Shown one piece after another: positions 24,051-35,809 of a stretch of 64,000 bases of DNA (its first letter is position 1; every line of letters begins with the position of its first letter). The DNA is from Eumeta japonica (Eukaryota; Arthropoda; Insecta; Lepidoptera; Psychidae): positions 124,001 through 188,000 of the forward strand of contig BGZK01000220.1 of the NCBI GenBank assembly GCA_005406025.1, given 5' to 3'. The notes under the pieces were generated by a model, which worked only from the letters and a program-made list of their open reading frames with translations, ran no database searches and was not told where the DNA came from. Both the position numbers and the translations under genes were made by a program.

Positions 24051-26611
24051 CCATTGCCTGTATGCTATTTCTACACTGTATATATAAAAATATATTTTAC
24101 TTCAACTAAGTTTTCTAATTCCATTAGCCAATTGACCAGAAAATGATTTTTTCATTTTAGGTGATGAACAGTTGTTATGAACTTTAAATTTACTAGTATC
24201 GGCCAATTGTTTTGAAGGCTCCAAGTCCCATCGTCAAAGTACTTTAGATATTAACGGCAAACCACTGCTTTAAATTACCAGACGCTGCTGCTTTGAGCCT
24301 AGACGCCACTAAAACAACGAAGATCGCGCTCTGTATATAAAGCTATTAATTTTGTTAGTATGGGTCAGGGTCATTGCTACCAGCTAGTAGCAGTGCTCAA
24401 ATTCCTTGTGAGAAACTAATCGTTATTTATTGTGCTTGACGCAACATCTAAATTTCTTGTTAGACCTAAATTAGTATACAAAGTCACGTATAATAAAACG
24501 TCTCAACCAATTGAAATAGAACTTTGTTTGTCGCACAGTCGGGAGTCTTGGACAACGTTTATTTGTTTGTAGTATGATTTCTTTGTTTTGTTCGTTAAAT
24601 TATCAAAATGTATAAAATAAATGTGGTCACTGTATTTCATAAAAGTAGATATTTTGTATGTTAAAAATTTTTTTTTTTAGTAGAAAGTAACTGTTTTTTA
24701 ATCCTGTAAAAATATTAATAATTTTGAGTTTTATATACATCATTTACATCAATGTAAATGAATTAGAGAAATATTTACCCAAACGGTCAACACTAACTTA
24801 AATAACTTCAACCCCGCACGAAACAGTTTGAATTTCTGTCCTGAAGTACACTCAGAGCAGTTCACAGGTTGCTTTATTACTCGGTTAGTTTACCGAAATA
24901 GAGTCTATCGTTAATTCTGATGAACCGAAAAACGGAAATGACAAATCAAATATTCTTATACATCAAAGCGAATCACAAAGCGGTCGCCCCGCCGCCGCCT
25001 TTTCTATATCAGTTGGGAACCTGACTAATGTACAGTATCCGAAATAACAAGAGTTTAATTAATTTCACATCGAACAATCGAATGGTACGTTCAACGAAGG
25101 CCCTCCCAAAACGATATCCTATTAACAAGTTTCTAAATAAAGATTCGTACCCTTTTTTTTTTTATTCTTAACAATGACAGCAGTCACCCGCATTCCTCAA
25201 CAAAAATAGCAGATTGTATATAAACTCAGACTTTTAAAAAACAGATTTTATTTATTGTTTAATATTCCTAATTAAATCGTCAGGAGATCCATACAAAACA
25301 ATAAATTCGACGTATGTCTGTTCACTGTTGCATTTTAAAAATAAATTATTATGAAAACTTTGCATATGTCACTAATTTCTCCCTAGCATAAACAACTTTC
25401 AATATTTCATATTTATTTTAGTCGTCTTAAAAAAGAATCTATAAAACTTATCTTACCTAATTTCTCGTTTATGAAACTAATAAGCACTCGATGTCATCTT
25501 ACCACTGTTTTTAAAAAGCGAAATTTCCGCCTCTAGACTTGGCCTTCTATAATAATCTCGCAAATGTTGGTTTTCATGCACGCTATTTTCCAGAGTGACA
25601 ACTGACAGCGCCTGCGATCCGGTTTTTGACGTATTTCGTCGGTGTAAGATGGGTCGGGTCACAGTTGTTCATTTCACACGTTTGCGGGCCGGGAGAGGTT
25701 CGCTTGCTCAAAACGCAGAACAATCGTGGTGAAAGAGGTGTCAGGCCCAGAAACTATGCCATTGAATTGGAATCTATTGATGAAGTTTAAAGTTAAAAAT
25801 CCTTCGATTTGGACATTTATCCGCGTGACAACGTTTAAATAATAGATAATTAATGATAAATTTTGATTTAAAATGTACACATACATGAGGAAAGGAACTT
25901 CGCACGTATTATCTGATTTATCTACATGTATCTACAAGTAGGTGTAGATAAAAAAATAAATTTCGAATGTATTGAACAAGGTTTTTTTCGCAAAAATTGA
26001 CTGATTCATTATCATCAAAGGGAAACCGCCGAAAATAGCTCAGTGTGTTCATTTATGAAGAAAATATTCAATAAAATCATTTTTGGTAATACATCCCCTG
26101 AAATAGTCATTAGAAGGTCATGGCTTAGGATAGTGAAATGGCACTCACGTACGTGACTACAAATCAATAGCGATGTGTTCAGAGTCGTTTTCTTAATATA
26201 TGCTTATGGAGATAAAATAGGTGAAATTTTTTTTCAAATTCTAGAAGTTTACATAAGCACAGCTGTATTCTTATTTCTCGATAAGCCGCTATACAGAATT
26301 TATATATTAATATACTTTAAAGTGATAAAATTAGAGCTGCATTTAATGTAGTATTCTTAAATTTTTATCCTGCAACATGTAAATCGTGTTAGGAGTCACA
26401 TTAGTGCAAAATTTTATCGTGTAAAAAAAATAATTCTAGAAAGAGGATTGCTGTGGTGAATTCGATATTTTTTCGTTGTATTAATATCTAAAAGCACTTT
26501 AATTATTGATCTAAAAATAATCTTACGAAGTAAACAGGCTAACATAACATTTCTATTAACGTGATATAATAACACTCATGGAGAAGCGGTATTATATTTT
26601 TTTTAATTATA
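24051..26611. other. Non-coding stretch
   Basis: No gene is supported. Minor structures are an 8 bp hairpin with a 4-base loop (catttaca / tgtaaatg) near 24744-24763, and poly-T runs at 24668 and 25151. Short minus frames near 25.5 and 25.8 kb are not recognised. Confidence 0.35.
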
Positions 26612-26850
26612 TGGGGAGGTAATTCAGTTGTTAAGAGCGTCCTCTTAGAACTACAAGGTACGGGTTCGAATCTTGACCTAAATCGTTTGATCAATTAGTT
26701 TTTAAGTCAAATTAAAGTCATACATTTCGTGTATCGGATATTTAAAGTATTATACTCGTCTTTATCGTATTAGTTACAGCAAACATTAGCAGCCCCTAAC
26801 CCATGTTGGACTATCGCGGAAAACTTAAGGTCGCTAGACTTTAATTGAAA
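26612..26850 (+). repeat. tRNA-derived SINE copy
   Basis: The head 'taattcagttgttaagagcg' and the good B-box 'gggttcgaatctt' have tRNA spacing. The body holds 'gtttttaagtcaaatt', 'ttatcgtattagttac' and 'agcagcccctaacc', shared with the other copies. The copy ends in AT-rich sequence with no clear duplication. Confidence 0.7.
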
Positions 26851-27830
26851 CAAAAATTTTGTGGGATAGCACGCCTGAGAAATAGGGTGATTAAAGACTG
26901 AGATTATAACGAAGCATAGGATTGAAAAGTTATTTAAAGGTTTAGTTTATGAATAAAAAAAAATGAGACCAAAAGCTCTTAATATTTATATTAACCTGTG
27001 CCTAAATGGTTTTACATTTCCCATTTAATTAACATGGGATTTTCGAATTTTTTGCTTTTAATTTTTTTTCTCGGAAACTGTATTCTAATGTTGACTGTAT
27101 ATTTATGGACAGATCATTCCATCCACTTTTTTAGAATCTAGTAAACTGGTAATTTTAAATCTGGGAACGGATACAAAATACTTATAGACAAGTATCAAAT
27201 AAAAATTATGTACAAGTCCCTGTATTTTATACATGAAGAAATAATATTATTGTGTCGAGTCCAGAAATAGTAGAGAACTTATCGCTTTGAGGATTAAATA
27301 ACACAAGTCCAGTTATCCGCACGGGACGACCTCCGTCGGATCACAGAGTTTATAAACTTAGCACTTTTATTTTTACTTGTTTAGGAAAACGGACTTTTTT
27401 CTTTATGGCATTCCTCTGTACTCGCTGGGGACGCTTCTTAAGCGTAATACGATATTTGATTCGTTTATTTTAAGAAAGTTCTATTAATGTTAAATGTTAA
27501 TTACAACCAATGAAAATATTATTACCTTCAATTAGAATTTAATTTATTTACATTATAATATTACATAGTATGAAAAAGATTACAAAATGGACTTTGGTGG
27601 AGTGAAATAAATATAATACTTAAGGTATACTTACCGGATTCTTTTACAAGATAGCTCTGAAAACTTATTTATTAATTTTATAAATGATTTATACGTGGGG
27701 CGCATAAGTTTCAACATTAAATGTATTTAAAAAGTAATTACTACATTAATTAAAAATAAAACTTTTCCGCTGAAGAATACAGTTTGCTTTATCTAACTAT
27801 CAAATGTTTTTAGATTGCGTCGTCATTTTT

Positions 27831-27889
27831 AAAATTGCATGTCTTCATCACTATGGATTTAAATCCATAGTGATCAAGACACGCATTTT
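27831..27889. repeat. Imperfect palindrome of about 60 bp with perfect 28 bp centre
   Basis: The perfect centre 27847-27874 (atcactatggattt / aaatccatagtgat) has no spacer. Pairing continues outward with a few mismatches and one single-base bulge. It lies in the 5' untranslated part of mariner C. Confidence 0.85.
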
Positions 27890-27998
27890 AAATAGAGTAG
27901 AGTAGAGTAAAATAGAGAAAATCTAGCCACTATAATTATCTATGACTTTAAGTGTAAATTGATAGATCATCAGAGCTTCACTCAGCTTCTAACTGCTT

Positions 27999-28960
27999 TT
28001 GGCGATGAAGCACCATTCAAGACGCCTATCTGTAAATGATTTGCAAAATTCAAGCGCGGTCGTCAAAGACGAATTTCGTGATGGTTACCCGTCCACTACT
28101 GTGAAGAACAAAAACATCGATGCTGTGCGCCGTTTGATTAAAACAGACAGGCATGTGACCTGTCATGAAATTCGGGTATCCGTAGGTAGAGGCATAAGTC
28201 AAACACAACCACAAAAACATTTGTGTATGAAAAAGCTGTGCCCCTGTGGCTCCCACACAATTTGACTAAGGCTCGAAAAACGAACTACTTCACTTGGTGC
28301 AAAGCCTTGCTTATCATATTCAAGGAAGGGGCGTCAAATTTGGTGTGAGATATGTCTCACCTGTTTCGTTACCTGTTACCATAGTAACAGGTAACGAAAC
28401 AGTAACAATACGAAACATGTATTTATTGCTGTGTTCCCAAGACGAAACAGCAATCGACCATATGAGTCTATTGAGATGAATTGAAACCAACTAAAGTGGC
28501 GCGCGAGCGAAGTGCCTCTAAGCGGATGATTGCTTCTTTTTCTAATAAAACTGGACACGTGGCGACTGTTACCTTGGAGAATTGTCGTACCGTGAATAGT
28601 GATCGGTATACGACCATTTATTTATCGGAAGTTATTGACGAACTCCGTAAAAATAACCGTAAGCGTCGTACCTTTGTACAAAACGGCAATGCCATTTTTT
28701 ACATTAACAAACAGACAAACGAATTTTTGGAGGATGAATATGTAAAACTTATGAAAAATTCTGTGAACAGTTCCAAGCTGACACGAAGGAACTTTTTCAT
28801 CAACGAAACGGTCACGGTCAACGATTTTCATCACCAGAAGAGGCCATCGAAACGTATGAAAAACATGTTTCGAAGGTCACCAGCGAGGAGTGGCATAAAT
28901 TGGTTTATTCGTATGAAAAAGTGCATTTGTGCAAACGGAGAATATTTTGAGAAACAATAA
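27999..28960 (+). pseudogene. Mariner transposase pseudogene (lineage C)
   Basis: Coding blocks from three frames follow the mariner order: a DNA-binding and linker part at 27999-28265; a first catalytic block (VTGNET, normally VTGDETW, with Asn in the Asp position) at about 28384-28402; then central and C-terminal blocks at 28481-28960. Frameshifts, the Asp-to-Asn change and an inserted inverted copy make it non-functional. The DDD core is otherwise only partly readable. Confidence 0.8.
28361..28402. repeat. Perfect hairpin, 19 bp stem, 4-nt loop, inside mariner C
   Basis: Left arm ctgtttcgttacctgttac (28361-28379), loop cata, right arm gtaacaggtaacgaaacag (28384-28402). The right arm encodes the VTGNET block of the transposase, so it is original. 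The left arm is an inverted duplicate. A smaller perfect hairpin, gtgaga / tctcac with loop tatg, lies directly upstream at about 28345-28360. Confidence 0.95.
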
Positions 28961-29289
28961 ATTCATTTTTGACCTTTCATAGTAATTTTTTCTCATTTAT
29001 TCCAGAAAGTTTCAGTGCGCCCTACGAAATGTTCTCAATGAACCCAATAAAAATTGAATTGATATTTGCGGCGTAGTAAATTTAATATTCTTCTGTATTT
29101 TTCTAGATTAATTTCCCATTATAGCAAAATCATTTCAGAATAGCCTAAAAATTTACATTTTTTTAATAATAATAATAAACCATTTAAGAACATGTTCTTG
29201 CACTGATTTCGCTTAATTAAGTATTGATACAACAAAAAAAGTGTTAAAGAAAACGTTATCTCTAGGAATATTCCGTATTCACACACCCC

Positions 29290-29620
29290 CATCGACCCGA
29301 CGATGACCCGTCCCGACCTCGAACATTATGCATTCCGTGTAATTACAAAAGAGAGAGAGCGTCACCTCCCTCAGTTAGTTTATCGAGAGGCCGCCGGCCG
29401 CGAGTTATTGACCCGCACGTCCCTCCCGGCCGCCGGAGGACGGACGCCGGAGTCCCGCGGGGCGCCCGACTTGCGGCTCCCTTTAAAACTTGCCGTGATA
29501 GAGGGAGCTTTATGTCGACACTCCCTGATTGTCCCCAGGAACGTTTTTTTCTGGTCACCATGGGATGTGTTCGGCTTTTTTTTACGTGGCCGTATTGTGG
29601 GCCGTGACTCGCTATAAATC
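29290..29620. promoter_or_regulatory. GC-rich CpG island
   Basis: A long GC-rich block, densest at about 29385-29480 (gaggccgccggccgcgag), in AT-rich DNA. Both strands stay open for over 100 codons, as expected from composition alone. It could be a cis-regulatory island; no promoter motif can be demonstrated. Confidence 0.3.
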
Positions 29621-29626
29621 CTTCAT

Positions 29627-30258
29627 TTTTTGTGCGCAGTAAGACCAACGTGTATGGGTGTCGTAGATAATGAAAAACGGTTTGTTTTGTATTTTGCAAT
29701 CTGTTAAGTTTTGAAAAGTAGGTTTTGAACAATTCGACTTCTTCGCAGGCTGGAAGAGTAAAATGATTAGATACTGGCAAATTTTAAATTCATATTGTAG
29801 CAGAATCTTTAATTAATGCATTAATTTTCAGGTAGCGAAAAATTTAAATAACGGCTTATGTGACATAATTTCAAATTCAAGCTCTATCATACTAATGGCG
29901 TATTTTTCGTTTATTCATAAGCGTAAAGCACAGAAATTAATAATGAAACTTGTAGAAGCTTTATGGTGTTCCTTTGAGTCTTTTTTATGTGTAAGTTTTA
30001 TAAATGGTGCGTATTAAGCTTCTATATTGAATATTTCTTTTTTTTTTTTTTTTCAAATTGTCACACATTAATAAAATACAATTATGAAATTACAATTTTA
30101 TTTAAGTATATCATTAAAAAAACTAATGCCTCTATTTTTTGTGTATCAGATCTACAAATCATTAACTTCTATACAAATCCCAGAATGAAAAATCCTGAAA
30201 AAAGCTTGTTAAGCTGGAAATATAAGATCGGAGAACAAGTTTTTTAGCATTTGATATA
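29627..30258. other. AT-rich non-coding stretch
   Basis: Contains a poly-T tract at about 30038-30053. No gene is supported. Confidence 0.4.
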
Positions 30259-30304
30259 CAAATTTAAGATATTTTTTTGTCGTATTTTATTTGCATTTAA
30301 TTAT

Positions 30305-30379
30305 AACACACACGCACTCGCACTCGCACTCGCTCTCGCAGACGCACACGCACACGCACACGCACACGCGCACACACAA
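30305..30379. repeat. CA/CG-rich microsatellite
   Basis: An array of cactcg, cacacg and cgcaca units within the 3' part of the reverse mariner. It replaces the last residues of the old transposase frame. Confidence 0.9.
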
Positions 30380-31140
30380 TATGCCATTTTGTACAACAAT
30401 TTGTTGCCATTTTGTACTTAGTGACTTAATCTCATTGCTGTAAAAATTTTGGGACTTCTTATCAAAAAATTGCGACATGTAGTTTAGTAGTAGCCAAAAC
30501 TATTTGTCGCAGGGTGTAAGGTCAGGGCTATATGATGGATACATTAACACTTCCAACCCAAACTCTTTTAATATTTGCTGAGTGGCAGGTTCTTTTTTTT
30601 TTCTACTTCTTGCTTGAGTCTTATCGGCTGTTGACAGTAGAGATCCGAATTCAAGGTTTTGTCTGACCGTAAAAGCTCATAATGAATAATGCCTTTCCAA
30701 TTCTATCATACATATAGCATCAACTTATTCCGTGTTAATCCGAGTTTCACAGTCGTTTGTGGAGCTTGCTTACCTTTTTACCATACATTTTTCGCACATT
30801 CTTGTCGTATGTAATCTACTTTTCATCACCAGTTCAAGTTCAGATCAATCTTTTAAAAAAACAGTTGGATTTAATTACGTTTCAATAGAGAATTGTAAAT
30901 GAGTAGACGATTCATTACATTTCTTTCAGTGGGACCCAAGTACCGAACTTTTTTGTATATGCAGCTTTTTCAAATGTGTCAAAACTGTTTTGAAGTTAAT
31001 TTCCAGCTCTTCAGTTACGTTGTACGAACGAATATGCTGATCTTGCTCTACTTTTTCCAAAATGACATTGACTTTATCCGTAACAGATCGACCAGAGCGA
31101 AGTTCATCATTGACATCGAACTTGCCGGACTATAAACGCC
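30380..31140 (-). pseudogene. Mariner transposase pseudogene (lineage A, reverse)
   Basis: Mariner blocks are readable on the minus strand from the helix-turn-helix region (about 31140) to the C-terminal KKSQNFYSNEIKSLSTKWQQ (about 30390-30475), but in more than one frame and with stops. The end of the protein runs into a simple repeat. It is non-functional. Confidence 0.8.
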
Positions 31141-31460
31141 TGAACCAGTTTTATGCTACTCTACCAACACTACATTAGATATACAAACGTTACAATTTTT
31201 TTCGCTTTTTGTGTCATGTTTTTTCTGTTTTTTGTAATAAAACTTTAAGATATATCAAATTTCTACGTTAGATTCATTCATTTTGGTGGACAGAAAAACA
31301 ATTTAAAAATGGCGGGGCACCTTTCCACATTTTATTTTTCTTTTTCTAAAATATTGTCTGTTTAATGGTATCAAAACTAGCAAATACAAACAGCCCAATT
31401 AAAGAGGTTTTTCTATAGCTGTATACTTATGAAATACGAAAAAAACTTTTTTCCAATCTA

Positions 31461-32554
31461 ATATTAAATTTCTCATGGATACAGATGCAGTGTCAAAAAC
31501 TAAAGATTTTCTTGTAAGAAATTTGAAATGTTTTGTAAATGTGTACTTCTTATAATTAATTAAATTAATAATATGAATTTTTACAAATAGACGGTCACAT
31601 AGACAAAATGCTTTCTGCCTTATCGAACTGACTAATTTAAGGTGTTCGTCTTAAATCCTCGAATAATTTTAGCACACAAAACGGATTGACCTAGTGCACC
31701 TAGGATGGAATGAGGGACACGTCCAGCTGAAGAAATAGAATTTATCTAAACTCGATAGAACGAAAGGAGTTCAAGCCGTAACTTGTGCTGCAGAAATGCG
31801 GGTTAAGAATTTCTAGAACGTCATTTATTATTTATTGTAGTATAATGTGGCACAAAATACATAGATAGCTAGAAGGTAATTAACTAGAAAATTTAAGGTC
31901 GTCGTAGATGTATATCAAATATTCAATTATATTCAGTATTATTTAGTTTTGAGTACAATAGATAGTTAACAGACAATGAACATAATTATTATTTCTACTG
32001 ATTTAACAAATGAGAAAAAAAAGGTTTTGATTTTTACATGCATAGTTCATAGATTAGAGAACGAATAAGCTATTTTTCGTGTTATAAAAATGCACTGCTC
32101 ATGTAAGACAGAAATTATAGATTATTCTGTAATTTTACAATTTTAGTTGTGAATCAGTTCGCCATCCAATTCACTGGGCGTTGTGGATTATGAAAGTAAA
32201 TTAAATGAGGAAGGCAATGAAGGGTGTATGGAATTTAAAAAATATGTAACCCAAAAATAAAACCACTTACAAACGATTTCGTGTTCAATGGTCAAAATCC
32301 CATTACGATACATTAAGCAGTTTGTAACTGATACCCGGACAAACAAATGATTTTCATTATTTATGTATAAATATAGATTATAAATTTGATGAATGTTTAA
32401 ATGACGCCTAAGAACCTTTATGTCTGGTAACAATGATCCTAAATGGCCAAAATAAATGTATAAAGTGAATATGTGTGATAGAAGAGTCCGCTAGGGTCGT
32501 CCTAGAATATCTTATGTCGAACAAAATGGTGGTATATTAAAAAAGAGCCAAATT
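31461..32554. other. AT-rich non-coding stretch
   Basis: No gene, repeat or RNA is supported between mariner A2 and the piggyBac element. Confidence 0.4.
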
Positions 32555-32558
32555 TTAA

Positions 32559-32574
32559 CCCTCAACCACTGACG
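32559..32574 (+). repeat. piggyBac terminal inverted repeat (transposase 3' side)
   Basis: ccctcaaccactgacg directly follows TTAA at 32555-32558. It matches the reverse complement of 35018-35033 at 15 of 16 positions. Confidence 0.95.
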
Positions 32575-32920
32575 TGTCATTTTGTTACACTACCACTGAC
32601 GTACGTATGGTATACGTACGTTACTTTGAAGACGTTCTAATGCGTCAATTGAGCGTAACGTTGGTGAATACTGTAATCTACTTATTAAGACACATTCAAT
32701 TGAAATAGGAATAATTAAAAAAATGCGATACTAATTATAGAAAAATATTTATTAATCAATAACCACTGAGGTAACCAAACTTATATAGACATTTTTTAAA
32801 AATCAACAAAAAAATATTCTCTAACAATAGGCACTTTTTTTTTGGTTTTATTAATTACCAAGGACGTTTCAAATTAGGAAAAAAATCACAAATAACATAA
32901 ATCACAATATAAGGCACTTT

Positions 32921-34780
32921 TTAACAACAATTGTTACAGGTCGGCTTAGAGCACTGCAAGCAGACAGGTTGACGACAAACTTGACAGCCGTAGCGGGTTT
33001 TGCGACGTTTCAGTTTGAAACATATATGACAATTCTTCATGGTGTCAAATCGGAGAATTTCGTTGCTTGGTTGACCGATTTCATTATCCTTGTCCTTGCC
33101 CAAGATACGTCCAATGAGAGAGGAGAGCTCATGTGATAGTTGCGGCGTTGTGTACCTTCGCTCTAAGTGCGGCGTTACTAAACTTTTTCCAAGGATTTTC
33201 ATGAACATCAGACGATTCGCAGAATCATAATTTGACAGTATAAAAGAATTGGCAGCAGCAATATCCAGAATCCTATAGAATATGACCAATGGCCATCGTC
33301 TAGACCTTCGTGCACAGCTGTATTTAGCACACTTTTCATCCAAGGAATCGACACCTCCTTTCGACGAGTTATAAAATGATATTATTTCGGGAATACCTTT
33401 AGTAGAATCCGTGCTTTCTATGTGATGCATCGATGATATCATCATGACGGTTTTGTTTTTTTTTGGCACATAAGACATTAGAGTAAGTTCTTTCGTGAAA
33501 CCATATATAGATGACTGAACTTGGCGGTTTTTGGAAAGGAACTCCGGTGGAATTTCCCTTTTATTTTTTTTCAGAGTTCCGACGTATGTTAACCCATTTT
33601 TTTTTAGTTCTCTACATACTTCAATTGAGGAAAAATAATTATCAGCAGTGATGTTGCGATTGGTTCCCATAATGGGTTTTGCTAATCGCAATACACTCTG
33701 CGTTGGCACAAGTAGTTGTTTTTCTTGATCGGTTAGTCCGTTCCCGTCACTGTTTTTTCCCGTATATAGGTATGCATTGTACAGATAACTAGTGGTACTA
33801 TCAGTCAGACACTTTATTTCCAAGCCGTACTTGCAAGGCTTATTAGGCATGTACTTCTTCCATCTACACCGGCCTCTAAACGATACTAACATTTCGTCAA
33901 TTGTGGCGTTCTCGCCTATTTTACAATACTTTGACAATTGGCGATAAATTCATAAAACATATGTGAGGTGCAGCGACGTCTGACTCTTTCTTTGGGCTCT
34001 GGTGGATGCATCATCAAATCGAAGACTTATGAGGATCATCGCAAAACGTTCTTTAGACATCACTCCTCTAAATATATCTCTGCCTGTTCCGTCGGTAGCA
34101 AACAAAGCATTTATGTCTTCATCGTTAGATTTGAAAGCTGCACTAAAAATCAACAGCCCAATAAATGCATCCAACTCAATAGAATCTATATATTTCAGTT
34201 CAGGCTTGCAATGACGCTTATATTTGTCTCTCATTAATTCTAATCTTTGGTTAGTGTTTTCTATAATTTGAGATTTGATACTGTCAGTTATAAGCAAACC
34301 AAATAATTGAGAAGGTAAACTATCAGGTGGAAAATCAATAGTGGCTATTGGACTCACGATGTTGTGTGCGGGTGTGCGTGTGGTTCTCGATGGTCCTTCT
34401 GCAGACCATTTCATGCAGCGTTTTTTCCCGTAATAGTATTTTCTGCGACGTTGCGTTCTATCACTTTCATCAATCGTGTCGCTCTCGCTACAAACGCTAA
34501 CATGGCGGTCAGTTCGCCCGGCAATATGTGATAACGGAATGTCGTCTTCAGAAGATGTAGAATCCAAATCACAAGCAGTAGCCTCTTCATCATCACAATA
34601 TTCGTCCTCGGAATCCACAACGCGATCCGATTGTATGTAGTCATTTTCATCCGCCGATGATTCGTCAGATTCATTAAGCCAAGATTCAATAATTTCTTCG
34701 TTTTCGGCACTATTCACTTGAATACGTACTATTTTAGATGTAGATGGCATAGAAGAAGTATTAAGCCGCTTACGGTTCAT
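32921..34780 (-). pseudogene. piggyBac transposase, frameshifted
   Basis: The transposase excises and inserts the element at TTAA without leaving a footprint. The N-terminal part, from ATG at 34780 down to 33950, has the acidic low-complexity head usual for the family, then DSIELDAFIGLLI and MSKERFAMILISLRFDD. The second open part (32921 to about 33937) carries the three catalytic aspartates, in TIDEMLVSFRGRC, ITADNYFSS and GGVDSLD, with about 85 and 98 residues between them, close to the family spacing. It ends in a Cys-rich zinc-binding tail of about 40 residues (CHIC, CQVC, CLQC, CNNCC). Between the parts (about 33925-33995) the conserved reading changes frame about three times, so no single protein is made. 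Total coding length, about 600 codons, is normal. Confidence 0.92.
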
Positions 34781-34822
34781 TTTATCTGCCGACAAACATA
34801 AACTAATATTTTTAAAAAATTA

Positions 34823-34856
34823 CACTAACACTGACGCTACGTACCACATACGTCGG
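34823..34856. promoter_or_regulatory. piggyBac subterminal repeat motif
   Basis: 'cactaacactgacg' followed by 'tacgtaccacatacg' resembles 'cactaccactgacg' followed by 'tacgtatggtatacg' at 32589-32620 near the other end. This suggests paired internal binding sites for the transposase. Inferred from similarity only. Confidence 0.5.
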
Positions 34857-35017
34857 GTGGTCAAACTCACCTGCTTTGGAGCGCGCCAGACATCCGCTTC
34901 CCGCCGCCGCACACGCGTCACTGGCAACTAGGAAACTACCAAAAAGGACGCGCAGAAATTCCCGCGCAATTTGAAGTTTTGAACGAAAAACCGTTTGGGT
35001 GACGTACTACATACGTA

Positions 35018-35033
35018 CGTCAGTGGTTAAGGG
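35018..35033 (-). repeat. piggyBac terminal inverted repeat (transposase 5' side)
   Basis: cgtcagtggttaaggg is immediately followed by TTAA at 35034-35037. The next bases inside are a run of acgtacgt and catacgt words. Confidence 0.95.
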
Positions 35034-35037
35034 TTAA

Positions 35038-35800
35038 GTATCTGAAATCGACGATGGATGTCATTGGAGCTAGAGAGATATGCCAAATGGTACGATGTGG
35101 AAATCCGTAGTCTCTGTCTACCCCTCTGGGATATATGCGTGAATTTATAATAAAGTTAAGTAGTAAGTGACTTAAGAAACATCATGATTTTATAATACCG
35201 CAGCATTACTTTATAACGTTAGCCTCCGATAAGGGGTTTGTCAAATTAATCCTAAGACAAAGTAATATAGTTCGATGAATGTCAACAAAACTTGACAAGG
35301 GTTTAATGTTACGTCGTGTCATAAAAGGCGGAAATAGAACAATAGCTCGCAGTGAGTGTAACGAGCAGGCGCAGGCGCCCCCTACCAGAGGCGCATTAGC
35401 ATTGCTAATAAGCTATCCGTTGTGCTACTAGAAATTGGTGTTGGAAAGTTTGGAATTAAATTATTATATTTACATATTCCGCATAGGATAAATAGTGAAA
35501 TCGTTGTATTCTTCTATTATACCGTTTTACAGCGCTATGTTACTGAATTGTCTAATTACTATTCTTTTGACAAATAAACATCTTTAAACTTTTATTTCTT
35601 CTCAAGATGCATTATAAACGAAACCTTTAAATATCATTAACAATATTCACTACAATTTGAATAGTATTAACATTCATACTCTAAATAATGTAGGAAATAC
35701 ATTGAAATTAAAATACGACCTTACATTATTAAGTATGGAATGCACGTACAATGATATTGTGTTATATTAGCTATCACCGTTAGCGTCACTAGAGTAGCGA
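35038..35800. other. Non-coding stretch
   Basis: A moderately GC-rich patch lies at 35350-35410 (gcaggcgcaggcgccccc). No gene is supported. Confidence 0.35.
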
Positions 35801-35809
35801 TAGCAGAAT

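Larger units (their letters stand above)
27693..29026 (+). mobile_element. Degenerate mariner element, lineage C
   Basis: The left end (acgtggggcgcataagtttc) and the right end (gaaagtttcagtgcgcccta) form inverted termini. Total length is about 1.33 kb, right for mariner. 27999-28265 encodes VKDEFRDGYPSTTVKN and VRRLIKTDRHVT, the linker after the helix-turn-helix motifs. 28481-28960 encodes HVATVTLENCRTVNSD, then decayed catalytic blocks, ending in RMKKCICANGEYFEKQ, a typical mariner C-terminus. Two inverted-copy events (28361-28402, and an imperfect palindrome at about 27831-27889) lie inside it. Confidence 0.85.
30259..31460 (-). mobile_element. Degenerate mariner element, lineage A copy 2 (reverse)
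   Basis: On the minus strand it starts with the terminal repeat 'tagattggaaaaaagttttt' (near 31460) and ends with a matching inverted end near 30259-30290. Minus-strand translation gives NWFRRL and SGKFDVNDELRSGRS (DNA-binding region), VEQDQHIRSYNVTEELEI, MYPSYSPDLTPCD (catalytic block) and KKSQNFYSNEI near the C-terminus, in several frames. It shares ends and internal non-coding wording with 14717-15950. A CA-rich microsatellite has expanded inside its 3' part. Confidence 0.85.
32559..35033 (-). mobile_element. Full-length piggyBac-family transposon
   Basis: The element is bounded by TTAA target duplications (32555-32558 and 35034-35037). The terminal inverted repeats start ccct(c/t)aaccactgacg at both ends, 15 of 16 bases matching. 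Length is 2,475 bp, normal for autonomous piggyBac elements. It holds a single minus-strand transposase gene covering about 32.9-34.8 kb. Subterminal sequence repeats 'cactgacg' and 'acgtatg' words, likely transposase-binding sites. It is the youngest-looking transposon in the window: ends intact and most of the protein open, with only a cluster of frameshifts near 33.93-34.00 kb. Confidence 0.95.

Noticed and set aside
29303..29780. Open frames of 104 and 145 codons on opposite strands
   Set aside because: Same reason: CpG-rich island composition, no recognisable protein.
33968..34237. Plus-strand frames and the 34411-34710 minus frame
   Set aside because: Shadows of the piggyBac transposase in other frames.
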